A stretch of DNA of 57,374 bases from contig NZ_VLKT01000048.1 of NCBI RefSeq assembly GCF_007830515.1, forward strand, positions 1-57,374. Reading direction: 5' to 3'. The notes under the pieces were generated by a model, which searched no databases, had not been told where the DNA came from, and worked only from the letters and a program-made list of their open reading frames with translations. This DNA comes from Mesorhizobium tianshanense. Its GTDB lineage: Bacteria > Pseudomonadota > Alphaproteobacteria > Rhizobiales > Rhizobiaceae. The position numbers were made by a program, and so were the translations under genes. Of the stretch, positions 33,851 to 42,639 are shown one piece after another. How positions within the stretch are numbered: position 1 is the first letter of the stretch; each line of letters starts with the position of its first letter.

Positions 33851-34804
33851 TCATGCCTCCTGACGATACATTAACCGCTTACCTTTTGCACCTGTGAGGG
33901 CGATAAAAGCGCGCGTTCCGTCATCAACTCCCAAGGCAATGCGGTTGTTGTAGCGGAAGTCGAATTCAGCCAAATAGCGGTGCAGATGCTGTTCGCCGCA
34001 ATGCTGGTAAATGCCTTTCATGCCGCGCTTGAAGATCGAATAGTAGCCTTCGACCGTGTTAGTGTGGACGGTCTTTTCGCCTTCGTAGCGGACATATTCG
34101 TCCTTGGAATGCGTGACGACATCGTGCGAGGCAAATTCCTGTCCCACGCGGCGATACATGCCGGCCTCGTCGGTCATCAAAGCGCTTTCCTTGGCGATGT
34201 TGGCGCGGACGATTGGCATAACCGTGCCGATGCGAGCGGTATCGACGTGGAAGGAACGGGCGCGACCGCCGCGCTCAACCAGCGTAACGACAGTGTTCTT
34301 GTGAGCGCCGCCGCCACGCTTAACGGTCGTGCCAGCCAGACGGCCGATGTAGGTTTCGTCAGCCTCAACAGTCTTGCCGTTTCCGCCAAGCGGGGAGAGG
34401 TCGCCAGACGCCATTGCAAGGCGAATGCGATGGCACAGGAACCAAGCTGCCTCATAGGTGCATTCGAGTATGCGGTGCATCTGGTGGGCGCTGATACCCT
34501 TCTTAGAAGCGCACATGAGGTGGATAGCCTGTAACCACTTGGTTAGCGGCAGATGGCTTTCCTCGAAGATCGAACCCATGCGGACGGTGAACTGCGAACG
34601 GCACGCGCCGCACTTGTACAGGCCGTGGCGCTCGACGCCGTTCGGGTTCTTCTTGGAAGGCTTGGTGCGGACGCCCTTCAACTTGTAGTGCTTGTCCACG
34701 GAACCGCACTTCGGGCAGACCGGACCATTCGGCCACAAGATCGCCTCGACGTGTTCGAAAGCCTTGGCTTCGTCGTGGAATTCGGGGCGGGACAGGACGG
34801 ACAT
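33851..34804 (-). CDS. IS1595-family (ISXO2-like) transposase
   Basis: A 317-residue transposase, full length for the ISXO2 group. An N-terminal zinc ribbon (CPKCGSVDKHYK ... YKCGACRSQF) precedes the DDE-type catalytic core: first Asp in VEADETYIGR, second Asp in ALMTDEAGMYRRVG, and the terminal HTNTVEGYYSIFKRGMKG block holding the third catalytic residue and the following Lys. No frameshift or stop is seen. It reads inward from the right terminal repeat (34850-34873) and is followed by the cargo genes. Confidence 0.93.
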   Translation of the reverse strand: MSVLSRPEFHDEAKAFEHVEAILWPNGPVCPKCGSVDKHYKLKGVRTKPSKKNPNGVERHGLYKCGACRSQFTVRMGSIFEESHLPLTKWLQAIHLMCASKKGISAHQMHRILECTYEAAWFLCHRIRLAMASGDLSPLGGNGKTVEADETYIGRLAGTTVKRGGGAHKNTVVTLVERGGRARSFHVDTARIGTVMPIVRANIAKESALMTDEAGMYRRVGQEFASHDVVTHSKDEYVRYEGEKTVHTNTVEGYYSIFKRGMKGIYQHCGEQHLHRYLAEFDFRYNNRIALGVDDGTRAFIALTGAKGKRLMYRQEA

Positions 34805-34873
34805 GGCGAAAGTTCCTAAGCTGCTGGAATCTTTCTACCTCTCTGGTTTGGGTTTGTCAACCGGATAATCGCC

Positions 34874-34881
34874 CTCAAAAA
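34874..34881. repeat. Target site duplication, right copy
   Basis: CTCAAAAA, identical to 31831-31838, directly follows the right terminal inverted repeat of the element. Confidence 0.85.
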
Positions 34882-34921
34882 ACAGGTTCAAACCGTGAAC
34901 AACATCTGGCATGGTACCGTC

Positions 34922-35422
34922 ATGCCAATCATTTCGCCGATTCCCCTCAACCCCCTGATCGACGGCCGCCAGTCGGAGCGCGCCATGCTGGTGCGGCGCG
35001 GCGTGCAGCGGCTGCTCAGGGAAATGGGCGCGCATGTGCTGCCCGAACTGTCGCTGGCCACCGGGCGCCGCGCCGACCTCGTCGCGCTGACCCGCCAGGG
35101 CGACATCTGGATCATCGAGATCAAATCCTCGATCGAGGATTTCAGGGTCGACCGCAAATGGCCTGATTACCGGCTGCATTCCGACCGCTTCTTCTTCGCC
35201 ACCCATCCCGGCGTGCCCTCGGAGATCTTTCCGCAGGAATGCGGGTTTATCCTTTCCGACGGTTATGGCGCCGAAATCCTGCGCGACGCGCCCGAGCACC
35301 GCATGGCGGCGGCGACGCGCAAGGCGCTGATGCTGAGGATCGCGCGGGCGGGTGCGGCGCGGCTCTTGGCGGCGGAACTCGCCGGCGTGCCGGTGCCGGC
35401 GCTGGAGGGGGAGAGCGAGTAG
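34922..35422 (+). CDS. mmcB: MmcB family DNA repair protein
   Basis: A 166-residue protein matching the MmcB family, named from a Caulobacter gene linked to mitomycin C resistance. A PD-(D/E)xK nuclease-like core is visible: Asp in GRRADLVALTRQGDIWIIEI followed by the E-x-K of EIKSSIEDFR. The start MPIISPIPLNPLIDGRQSER at ATG 34922 was chosen; a GTG at 34895 is an alternative. The IS1595 element ends only about 40 bases upstream, so the original promoter is probably displaced by 3 kb or replaced by element sequence. Confidence 0.85.
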   Translation: MPIISPIPLNPLIDGRQSERAMLVRRGVQRLLREMGAHVLPELSLATGRRADLVALTRQGDIWIIEIKSSIEDFRVDRKWPDYRLHSDRFFFATHPGVPSEIFPQECGFILSDGYGAEILRDAPEHRMAAATRKALMLRIARAGAARLLAAELAGVPVPALEGESE

Positions 35423-35450
35423 GGTTTTCGGATCTCTTTGTAACCTTCGA

Positions 35451-35640
35451 CGTTTGCGCCGCCCCTCATCTGCCTGCCGGCATCTTCTGCCCGTATAGTG
35501 ACGGGAAGAAGGGGCTTGGCCGCAACCTTGGCCCATTCTCAGCAACGCTGGAGATTGGCGAAATCCTCTGCGAAGGCGTCTTTCTCCCCGTCACTATACG
35601 GGGAGAAATGCCCGGCAGGGCAATGAGGGGCGGCGCGACG
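35451..35640. repeat. Palindromic intergenic repeat element between mmcB and nhaA
   Basis: The left part (GCGCCGCCCCTCAT, CCTGCCGGCAT, CCCGTATAGTGACGGG) is mirrored on the right (CCCCGTCACTATACGGGG, ATGCCCGGCAGGGCA, ATGAGGGGCGGCGCGACG). The arms are about 60 bases long around a centre of about 65 bases. The outer sequence resembles that of the element at 17981-18134. It fills the gap between two convergent genes. Confidence 0.85.
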
Positions 35641-35677
35641 TTTGTCGGCTGCCTCCAAACGGCGCCGATCGACCGCT

Positions 35678-36898
35678 CTATTCTTCCTCCTCTTCCTCCC
35701 CATTCGCGGCCGGCGCCATCAGCAGCACGGCGGCGCCGAGGATCGCGGCTATGACGGATCCAGCGAGGATGCCGACCTTGACCGCGTCCTGCAACTCGAC
35801 GTTGCTGGCGAAGGCGAGCAGGCCGATGAACAGGCTCATGGTGAAGCCGATGCCGCAAAGCAGCGAAATGCCGACCATGTGCATCCAGCCGGCATTGACC
35901 GGCAGATCGGCAAGGTCGAGCCGGATGGCAAGTGCCGAAGAACCGAACACGCCGACCAGCTTGCCGACGACGAGGCCGGCGGCGACGCCCAGTGTCAGCG
36001 GTTCGACCAGGGTGGCGGCGCTCAGGCCGGCCAGCGAAACGCCGGCATTGGCGAAGCCGAAGATCGGGATGATGACGAAGGGCACGACGTTGTGCAGGCC
36101 ATGCTCGAGCCGGTGCAGCGGCGAATGGTCGAGATCATGGCTGATGCCCGGAGTGATCTTCAGGGGGATGGTGAGGGCCAGCGCCACGCCGGCGAGCGTG
36201 GCATGGACGCCGGATTTCAGCACCAGAACCCACAGGACGACACCAAGCACGAGATAGGGCAGCAGCGTCAGCACCTGCATGCGGTTGAGAACGACGAGCA
36301 GCGCGGTGACGGCGAAGGCGGCGCCGAGATAGGCGAGCGACAGGTCGCTTGTGTAGAACATCGCGATGATGATGACGGCGCCGAGGTCGTCGATGATGGC
36401 GAGCGCGGTGAGGAATACCTTCAGCGACCCCGGCACACGGCTGCCGAGCAGCGACAGCACGCCGAGCGCAAACGCGATGTCGGTGGCGGTCGGGATCGCC
36501 CAGCCGGACAGAGCGGCAGGGTTGTCGCGGTTGATGGCGACATACACAAGGGCCGGCACCAGCATGCCGCCGGCGGCGGCGATGCCGGGCAGCGCGCGCC
36601 GCGGCCAGGTCGAGAGCTGTCCGTCCAGCATCTCGCGCTTGATCTCCAGGCCGACCAGCAGGAAGAACACGGCCATCAGGCCGTCATTGATCCAGTGCGA
36701 TACGCTGAGCGGTCCCAGATAGGCGTGAAGGGCATCGAAATAGGCCTGGGACAGCGGCGAATTGGCGACGATCAGGGCCAGTGCCGCGGCTGCCATCAGG
36801 ACGATGCCGCCTGCCGCCTCGCTGGCGAGGAACTCGCGAAAAATGGAGATCGGCCGCTGTCGAAGAATGGAAGCCGGGCGCTGCTTCTGGTCCTGCAT
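35678..36898 (-). CDS. nhaA: Na+/H+ antiporter NhaA
   Basis: Exchanges internal Na+ for external H+ and supports growth at alkaline pH or high salt. The 406-residue protein has about 12 helices: GGIVLMAAAALALIVANSPL near the N-terminus, INDGLMAVFFLLVGLEIKRE, the ion-binding double aspartate region in TATDIAFALGVLSLLGSRVP with LAIIDDLGAVIIIAMFYTSD, and GVHATLAGVALALTIP. The last residues are a Glu-rich tail (NGEEEEEE). It stands alone, convergent with mmcB; a palindromic repeat lies upstream. Confidence 0.96.
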   Translation of the reverse strand: MQDQKQRPASILRQRPISIFREFLASEAAGGIVLMAAAALALIVANSPLSQAYFDALHAYLGPLSVSHWINDGLMAVFFLLVGLEIKREMLDGQLSTWPRRALPGIAAAGGMLVPALVYVAINRDNPAALSGWAIPTATDIAFALGVLSLLGSRVPGSLKVFLTALAIIDDLGAVIIIAMFYTSDLSLAYLGAAFAVTALLVVLNRMQVLTLLPYLVLGVVLWVLVLKSGVHATLAGVALALTIPLKITPGISHDLDHSPLHRLEHGLHNVVPFVIIPIFGFANAGVSLAGLSAATLVEPLTLGVAAGLVVGKLVGVFGSSALAIRLDLADLPVNAGWMHMVGISLLCGIGFTMSLFIGLLAFASNVELQDAVKVGILAGSVIAAILGAAVLLMAPAANGEEEEEE

Positions 36899-37012
36899 GT
36901 GCTCTCCGTCCTATCGGCCGGCAGGGCCGGTTTCGCCTGGTGCGATGATGCGCAAACACCAATGGCAGGGCAAGTCTCTACAGCGCCGCGCGTCGTTGGG
37001 ACGCCGCAGTGG

Positions 37013-37081
37013 TTTTGCGCATGATCCTCTCCGAACCGAAGGTCAGCGCAGCAAAACCGATTCCGGTTTCGGAGGGTCATG
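37013..37081. repeat. Rhizobial palindromic repeat, copy A
   Basis: GCGCATGATCCTCTCCGAAC, then CGAAGGTCAGCG and GTTTCGGAGGGTCATGC. The ends are complementary (CATGATCC.CTCCGAA/TTTCGGAGGGTCATG). An inverted, diverged copy lies at 39116-39184, so the two flank actR-actS. Confidence 0.7.
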
Positions 37082-37083
37082 CA

Positions 37084-37647
37084 TCAGCGCGGCGCGCGCT
37101 TGGCGAGTATTCGCTGCAGCGTGCGGCGGTGCATGTTGAGCCGGCGCGCGGTCTCGGAGACGTTGCGGTCGCACATTTCGTAGACGCGCTGGATGTGCTC
37201 CCAGCGCACGCGATCGGCCGACATCGGATTTTCGGGCGGTGCTGCGCGTTCGCCCGCGGTGCGGGTGAGTGCGGCGAAAATGTCGTCGGCATCGGCCGGC
37301 TTCGACAGATAGTCGATGGCTCCCAGCTTCACCGCCGTCACCGCGGTGGCGATGTTGCCGTAGCCGGTGAGGATGATGGCGCGGGCGTCTTCGCGCTTCT
37401 CGCGGATGGCGGCGACGACGTCGAGGCCGTTGCCGTCGGCGAGCCGCATGTCGACCACCGCATAGGCGGGCGGGTTGGCGCGCGCCTTGGCCACCGCCTC
37501 CTCGACGCTCTCTGCCGTCTCGACCACGAAACCCCTGGTTTCCATGGCGCGGGCAAGCCGGGTGAGGAACGGCTTGTCGTCGTCGACGATCAACAGCGAG
37601 GTGTCCTCGCCTTCAACCATTGCGCCAATCGTTTCGTCGCCGTTCAT
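37084..37647 (-). CDS. actR: ActR/RegA/PrrA-family redox response regulator
   Basis: A 187-residue response regulator of the global redox system that in rhizobia controls acid tolerance, CO2 fixation, denitrification and microaerobic genes. The receiver domain begins TSLLIVDDDKPFLTRLARAM and has the phospho-acceptor Asp in AVVDMRLADGNG, Thr in IILTGYGN and Lys in YLSKPADADD. The DNA-binding end is the strongly conserved Fis-type HTH NVSETARRLNMHRRTLQRIL. ATG 37647 (MNGDETIGAMVEGEDTS) was chosen over the frame to 37710. It lies 86 bases downstream of actS on the same strand. Confidence 0.93.
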   Translation of the reverse strand: MNGDETIGAMVEGEDTSLLIVDDDKPFLTRLARAMETRGFVVETAESVEEAVAKARANPPAYAVVDMRLADGNGLDVVAAIREKREDARAIILTGYGNIATAVTAVKLGAIDYLSKPADADDIFAALTRTAGERAAPPENPMSADRVRWEHIQRVYEMCDRNVSETARRLNMHRRTLQRILAKRAPR

Positions 37648-37733
37648 CGTCTTTAGAATTCCTGCTGCCCGATTTTTACGCAGATATAGTTTTGGAGCAC
37701 TATTGTCCAATTTTTACAGCCTCCGGCAGGCTC

Positions 37734-39059
37734 TCAAGCCGTGTCGAACATGGTGGGCGAAGCCGATTCAGGATTGAGGAAGACGCCGCGCGGCCACGAT
37801 ATCTGCACGACGGCACCCTCGCCCAGCCCGCTCGAGTTGCGGAAATCGAGGGTGGCGCCGGAGCGTTCCAGCAAGGTCTTGGCGATGAAAAGGCCCAGAC
37901 CCAGGCCGCCGCCGGCCTCGGTGCCCGGGCGCGTCGACATATAGGGCTCGCCGATGCGGTCGATGATTTCGGGAGGGAAGCCCGGTCCATCATCGATGAT
38001 CGAGAAGGTGACGGTGGCCTCGTTCCAGCTCCAGCGCACGGTGACGGCCTTGCGGGCGAAGTCGACGGCGTTCTCGACCAGATTGCCGAGGCCGTAGATG
38101 ACGCCGGGATTGCGCCGCCCGACCGGTTCGGGGCCGATGCGCTCGCCGGGGCGAAGCTTGATCGAGATGCCGAAATCGCGATGCGGGGCCGTCACCTCCT
38201 CGACCAGCGAGGTCAGCGGCAGGCGCGAAAGATGCGCCTCGCCCTCGGAAGACAGGCTGGTCAGGCGCTTGAGGATTTCGCGGCAACGCTCGCTTTGCGA
38301 GCGCAGCAGCGTCACGTCCTCGCCGTATTTCGGATCGTTGCGGAGCGCCTTCTCCATCTCCTTGGCGACAAGCGTGATGGTGGCAAGCGGCGTACCGAGC
38401 TCGTGCGCGGCGGCGGCGGCGAGGCCGTCCAACGCCGACAGATGCTGCTCGCGCTGCAGCACCAGCTCGGTGGCGGCCAGCGCGTTGGCGAGCAGCCGCG
38501 CTTCCTCGGCGACGCGGAAGGCGTAGATCGCGGTGAAGGCGATCGAGGAAAACACCGCCATCCACATGCCGGCGACATAGATGAACGGCATCTCCAGCGG
38601 CGCGCCCTCATACCAGGGCAGCGGCAAATGGAAGAAGACCAGCAGGGTCGCCGCCACCATCACCAGCGCGCCGAGGATGGCGGTCAGGCGCAGCGGCAGC
38701 GACGTCGCCGAGATGACCACCGGCACGGTCACCAGCACCGAAAACGGATTGGTGAGGCCGCCGGTCATATAGAGCAGCCCGGCAAGCTGCAGGCTGTCGA
38801 AGGTCAGGATGGCGAACGCCGGCAGCGGGGTGAGCCGATGCGCCGCCGGATAGCGGAAGGTCAGCAGCAGGTTCATCCAGGCCGAGCAGGCGATCAGCGC
38901 GAAGCAGAGGCTGACGGGCAGCGGGAATTTCAGCCCGTAGGCAACGACGAGAACGGCCAGGCTCTGGCCGACAATGGCAAGCCAGCGCAGCCTGATCAGC
39001 GTGTTGAGGCGCAGCCGCTGGCTTTGCTGGAAATCGGGCGCCCGCAGGATGTTTATCAT
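37734..39059 (-). CDS. actS: ActS/RegB/PrrB-family redox-sensing histidine kinase
   Basis: A 441-residue membrane histidine kinase. Six helices in the first 180 residues include the quinone-sensing heptad GGLTNPF. The H-box AAAHELGTPLATITLVAKEM carries the autophosphorylated His; a cysteine in SERCREILKRL corresponds to the redox-active Cys of the family. The ATPase has N (GLGNLVENAVDFA), G1 (IIDDGPGFP) and G2 (EAGGGLGLGLFIAK) boxes. ATG 39059 (MINILRAPDFQQ) is chosen over a TTG at 39065. It is followed by its response regulator. Confidence 0.93.
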   Translation of the reverse strand: MINILRAPDFQQSQRLRLNTLIRLRWLAIVGQSLAVLVVAYGLKFPLPVSLCFALIACSAWMNLLLTFRYPAAHRLTPLPAFAILTFDSLQLAGLLYMTGGLTNPFSVLVTVPVVISATSLPLRLTAILGALVMVAATLLVFFHLPLPWYEGAPLEMPFIYVAGMWMAVFSSIAFTAIYAFRVAEEARLLANALAATELVLQREQHLSALDGLAAAAAHELGTPLATITLVAKEMEKALRNDPKYGEDVTLLRSQSERCREILKRLTSLSSEGEAHLSRLPLTSLVEEVTAPHRDFGISIKLRPGERIGPEPVGRRNPGVIYGLGNLVENAVDFARKAVTVRWSWNEATVTFSIIDDGPGFPPEIIDRIGEPYMSTRPGTEAGGGLGLGLFIAKTLLERSGATLDFRNSSGLGEGAVVQISWPRGVFLNPESASPTMFDTA

Positions 39060-39115
39060 GGCCAAGGATTATAGCCGGGAAAGGAAAAGCGGTAGATGTT
39101 TCTATCTTCTTGTTT

Positions 39116-39184
39116 GACCATGATCTTCTCCGAAAAATCGGTTTCCACTTTTCGCTAACGCGGACCTTCGGTTCGGGATCATGG
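39116..39184. repeat. Rhizobial palindromic repeat, copy B
   Basis: GACCATGATCTTCTCCGAAA through CCTTCGGTTCGGGATCATGGTC. It is an inverted, diverged copy of the repeat at 37013-37081 (shared GAACCGAAGGTC, AGCG and CGGAG...ATCATG blocks) and lies between actS and hrpB. Repeats of this pattern are abundant in Rhizobiales genomes. Confidence 0.7.
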
Positions 39185-39194
39185 TCCGCATGCA

Positions 39195-41660
39195 TCATGT
39201 GCCGCGCGGCTTGGCGCGGCTGGTGGCGGTGGCGAGAAGCGGGTTCTCCGGCCAGACATGCTTAGGGTAGCGGCCGCGCATGTCGGCCCGCACATCGGTC
39301 CAGGAGCCGCGCCAGAAACCGGGCAGGTCGCGCGTGGTCTGGATTGGCCGGTGCGCCGGCGACAGAAGCTCCAGCGTCAGCGGCACGGTGCCGTTGGCGA
39401 TTGTGGGATGCCGGTCGAGACCGAACAGCTCCTGGACGCGGATCGCCAGCACCGGCCATTCGCCGTCATAGCGGATCGGCACGCGGCTGCCCGACGGCGC
39501 GTCGAAATGGGTCGGCGCCAGCGCCTCGATCCTGCGCTGGAGATCGTGCGGCACCAAGGACATCAGCCCGGCCGAAAGCACGCCCGGATCGATCGCCGCA
39601 AACGACGCCGCACCGGAAAGGAACGGCAGCAGCCAGTCGTCGAGGCGGTCGACGAGTGCGGCGTCCGAAACATTGGGCCACGGCGCGCCGAGGCCGCGAT
39701 GCAGCCAGCCGAGCCGCTGGCGCAGCGTTTCGGCTTCCTTGCCCCACGGCAAAAGCGACAGCCCGTGTTCGCGCAAGGCCTCGAGGATGGCGCGGTCCGC
39801 CTCTGCGCCGGCCGGGGCCGGCAGCATGCGTTCGGACAGCGTGATGGCGCCGAGGCGAACGGTTTCACGCACGCGCACCGCGCGCCTGTCGCGGTCGAAG
39901 CCGGTTTGGCGGCTTGTCTCGATTTTTTGCGCAAGCGAAGCGCGAATGTCGGCCTCATCTATCGCCGCTGCCGCCGTTATGCGGGCGTTCTGCGCCTTGC
40001 CCTGCAGGTCGGCAACGACGAGCCAGGTTTCGCCCGCCAGCGGATCGGCGGCGTCGAGCATGGCGCCCGAGCCGTTGGCCAGCACGAAACGGCCGCGCTC
40101 GCCGCGCGCCTTGGCGACACGGTCCGGCCAGGCATGGATGAGGAGCGCGCCGGCGGAAGCCGGTTCATTGCTTTTGATGCCGCCGCCGGCTTGCTTCGCC
40201 AACCGTTCGGCAAGCTGCCGGGCAGAAACGGCGCGCGGCGACTTCTCTGCGCTGAACCGCATCAGCCGCCGTTCGAGGTCGGCGCCGTCGCCGCCAAGGC
40301 CGCGCTCGGTGAGCAGCATGGCGAGCATGGCCGCCTCGAATGCCTGGCCGGTCTTCGCAGCCTCGGTGACCATGTGAGCCAGCCGCACCGGCAGCGCCAG
40401 CCTGCGCATCGCAACACCAGACTCGGTCAAGCGCCCTGCCTCGTCAACGGCGTCGAGCGCACGAAGCAGCGCCCTTGCCTCGGCGAGCGCCGGGGCCGGC
40501 GGCGGATCGAGGAAGGAAAGGCTCACCGGGTCGGCGACACCGAAGGCGGCGCAATCGAGCAGAAGCCCGGAAAGGTCGGCTTCGAGGATTTCCGGCGGGG
40601 TGAAGGCGGGAAGTGCTGCCGTCTGCTCGGCCCGCCACAGCCGGATGGCGACGCCCGCTTGCGTGCGGCCGGCGCGGCCGGCGCGCTGGTCGGCGGAGGC
40701 TCTGCTGACACGCACCGTCTCCAGCCGCGTCAGGCCGCTGGCCGGCTCGTAGCGCGGCAGGCGCGACAGGCCGGAATCGATGACGACGCGCACGCCGTCG
40801 ATGGTGATGGAGGTCTCGGCGATCGACGTCGCCAGCACCACCTTGCGACGGCCGGACGGCGCCGGCTTGATCGCTGCATCCTGCGCCTTGCCGTCGAGCT
40901 GGCCATAGAGGGGCACGATATCGGTGTCGGCACTGACGCGACCCTGCAACCGCACGTCGGTACGCTCGATCTCGCGCTGGCCGGGCAGGAAGGCGAGCAG
41001 GCTGCCGCTCTCGTCGGCAAGGGCCACGCGGATCGCCTTCGCCATGGCGTCCTCGATGGCGACGCCGGCCGGCCGCTCGTCATAGCGGATGTCGACCGGA
41101 AAGGCGCGCCCTTCACTCTCGATCACCGGGGCGCCGGAAAGCAAGCGAGCGACACGCGCGCCGTCGAGCGTCGCCGACATGACCAGCAGTCGCAGATCGG
41201 GCCGCAGCGCACCTTGCACGTCGAGCGCCAGCGCCAAGCCAAAATCGCCGTCGAGCGAGCGCTCATGGAATTCGTCGAAGAACACAGCCGAGACGCCGGG
41301 CAGTTCCGGGTCGTCGAGGATCATCCGCGACAGCACGCCTTCTGTGACGACGAGGATTTTCGTCCTTGCCGAGGTGCGGTTCTCCATGCGCATGGCATAG
41401 CCGACCGTTTCGCCCGGCTCCTCGCCGAGCAGTTCGGCCATGCGGCGGGCGGCGGCGCGGGCAGCGAGCCGGCGCGGCTCGAGCAGAATGATCTTGCCCG
41501 TGCCGAGCCATGCTGCGTCGAGCAGCGCCAGCGGCACCAGCGTCGTCTTGCCGGCGCCGGGCGGCGCTACCAGCACAGCGCTGCTGCCATGGTCGAGCGC
41601 ACCGGCAAGCGACGGCAGCACGGCGGAAACCGGAAGCTCCGGCAAGGTTCTTCTGGTCAT
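39195..41660 (-). CDS. hrpB: ATP-dependent RNA helicase HrpB
   Basis: An 821-residue DExH-box helicase of the HrpB branch. Walker A is VAPPGAGKTTLVPLALLDAA (about residue 35), the DExH motif is FFDEFHERSLDGDFGLALAL, motif III is VMSATLDGARV, and motif VI appears as SRASADQRAGRAGRTQAGVA. The HrpB-specific C-terminal domain (PVRYG-like GSRVPIRYDGEWPVLAIRVQ) ends the protein. Its cellular role is poorly known. ATG 41660 (MTRRTLPELPVSAVLPSL) gives the standard start. It is probably monocistronic. Confidence 0.95.
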   Translation of the reverse strand: MTRRTLPELPVSAVLPSLAGALDHGSSAVLVAPPGAGKTTLVPLALLDAAWLGTGKIILLEPRRLAARAAARRMAELLGEEPGETVGYAMRMENRTSARTKILVVTEGVLSRMILDDPELPGVSAVFFDEFHERSLDGDFGLALALDVQGALRPDLRLLVMSATLDGARVARLLSGAPVIESEGRAFPVDIRYDERPAGVAIEDAMAKAIRVALADESGSLLAFLPGQREIERTDVRLQGRVSADTDIVPLYGQLDGKAQDAAIKPAPSGRRKVVLATSIAETSITIDGVRVVIDSGLSRLPRYEPASGLTRLETVRVSRASADQRAGRAGRTQAGVAIRLWRAEQTAALPAFTPPEILEADLSGLLLDCAAFGVADPVSLSFLDPPPAPALAEARALLRALDAVDEAGRLTESGVAMRRLALPVRLAHMVTEAAKTGQAFEAAMLAMLLTERGLGGDGADLERRLMRFSAEKSPRAVSARQLAERLAKQAGGGIKSNEPASAGALLIHAWPDRVAKARGERGRFVLANGSGAMLDAADPLAGETWLVVADLQGKAQNARITAAAAIDEADIRASLAQKIETSRQTGFDRDRRAVRVRETVRLGAITLSERMLPAPAGAEADRAILEALREHGLSLLPWGKEAETLRQRLGWLHRGLGAPWPNVSDAALVDRLDDWLLPFLSGAASFAAIDPGVLSAGLMSLVPHDLQRRIEALAPTHFDAPSGSRVPIRYDGEWPVLAIRVQELFGLDRHPTIANGTVPLTLELLSPAHRPIQTTRDLPGFWRGSWTDVRADMRGRYPKHVWPENPLLATATSRAKPRGT

Positions 41661-41749
41661 TGTTCCAGGGATGCTTCCATCCAATCGCGGCGGATCCGCA
41701 GCGTCCGCATATCAGCGCTGACGGTTGTCACGCAACCGGTGCGGCCAGA

Positions 41750-42639
41750 TCAAAGCCGCGTCCGCGAAAACGGATTCCAGCGCACCGTGCCGAGCCTCAC
41801 CTCCTCGCGCACCATCGTCAAAAGGCCGGAGCCGCCGAACGACGGCTAGGCCGACAAGCGACAGGAAATCGGGATATTCCTGGAAGAACAGCGCGCCCAG
41901 GATCACCGCCCAGAGGATCTGCGAATAATGCGTCGGCGCGATCCGGTTGGCGGGCGCGTATTTGACGGCAAGGAGCTGAAGCAGCTGGCCGCAGGCGGTG
42001 AACACACCCGACAGCACCAGCCAGGCCAGCTGCCTTGCATCCGGAAGCGAGAATGAGGTGGCCGCGGCGCCGATGCCGTTGAAGAACAGGCCATAGCCGA
42101 TCAGCACGCCCACATCGTCGTGCGCTTTTCCCCAGCCGCGAGCGAACGCATCAGGATGACACTGGCGGCGGCGAGGAAGGCAACGCCGAACGCGGCGAGG
42201 TGACCGAGATGCAGTTCGCGGAAGCCCGGCCGCACGACCACATGACGCCGGCAAAGCCGGCGACCACCGCCAGCCATCGCCACGGGCCGACCTTCTCCTT
42301 GAGGATGACGGTGGAAAGAATGGTGACGCAGAGCGGTGCCAGGAAAATCAGGGCATAGGCTTCCGCCAGCGGGATGGTGGTGAAGGCATAGACGCTGAGC
42401 ACGCCGGAAGCGATGCCGGACCAGGCGCGGGCCTGCACTGCCCAGGGCCGCTTGGTGCGCCAGAAATCACGCCAGCGTTCGCCGTTCGGCCGGGTGAAGA
42501 GAAGAAACAAGCCGGCAAACAATGTCGAGAAAAACCCGATCTCGAACACCGTGAACTGCCCACCCAGGCTTTTGACGACGGCATCGTTGCACGAATAGCT
42601 AGCATAGGCGATCAGGGCGAGCAGGATTCCGTTCGTCAA
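41750..42639 (-). pseudogene. DMT/EamA transporter gene broken by frameshifts
   Basis: The first 133 codons (MTNGILLALIAYASYSCNDA ... VVAGFAGVM) read as a normal EamA repeat from 42639. The frame then shifts near 42240 (continuing VVVRPGFRELHLGHLAAFGV, then FLAAASVILMRSLAAGE), again near 42115 (VGVLIGYGLFFNGIGAAATS ... QILWAVILGALFFQEYPDF), and once more near 41825 (VREEVRLGTVRWNPFSRTRL, stop at 41750). Joined, the pieces make one transporter of about 295 residues. Three indels make a sequencing artefact less likely than decay, though raw-read quality cannot be checked here. Confidence 0.82.

Larger units (their letters stand above)
31839..34873. mobile_element. IS1595-family (ISXO2-like) element with cargo genes
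   Basis: A 3035-base element bounded by 24-base inverted repeats: GGCGATTATCTGGTTGACAA plus ACCC at 31839-31862, and its inverse (one mismatch) at 34850-34873. It is flanked by a perfect 8-base duplication (CTCAAAAA). The transposase lies at one end and five same-strand small genes follow: Panacea-domain protein, 96-aa protein, 64-aa protein, Cas2-like protein and 69-aa protein. GC content of the cargo is visibly lower than the host DNA. IS1595-family members are known to carry passenger genes. Intact ends and an apparently intact transposase suggest a recent, perhaps still mobile insertion. Confidence 0.93.
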
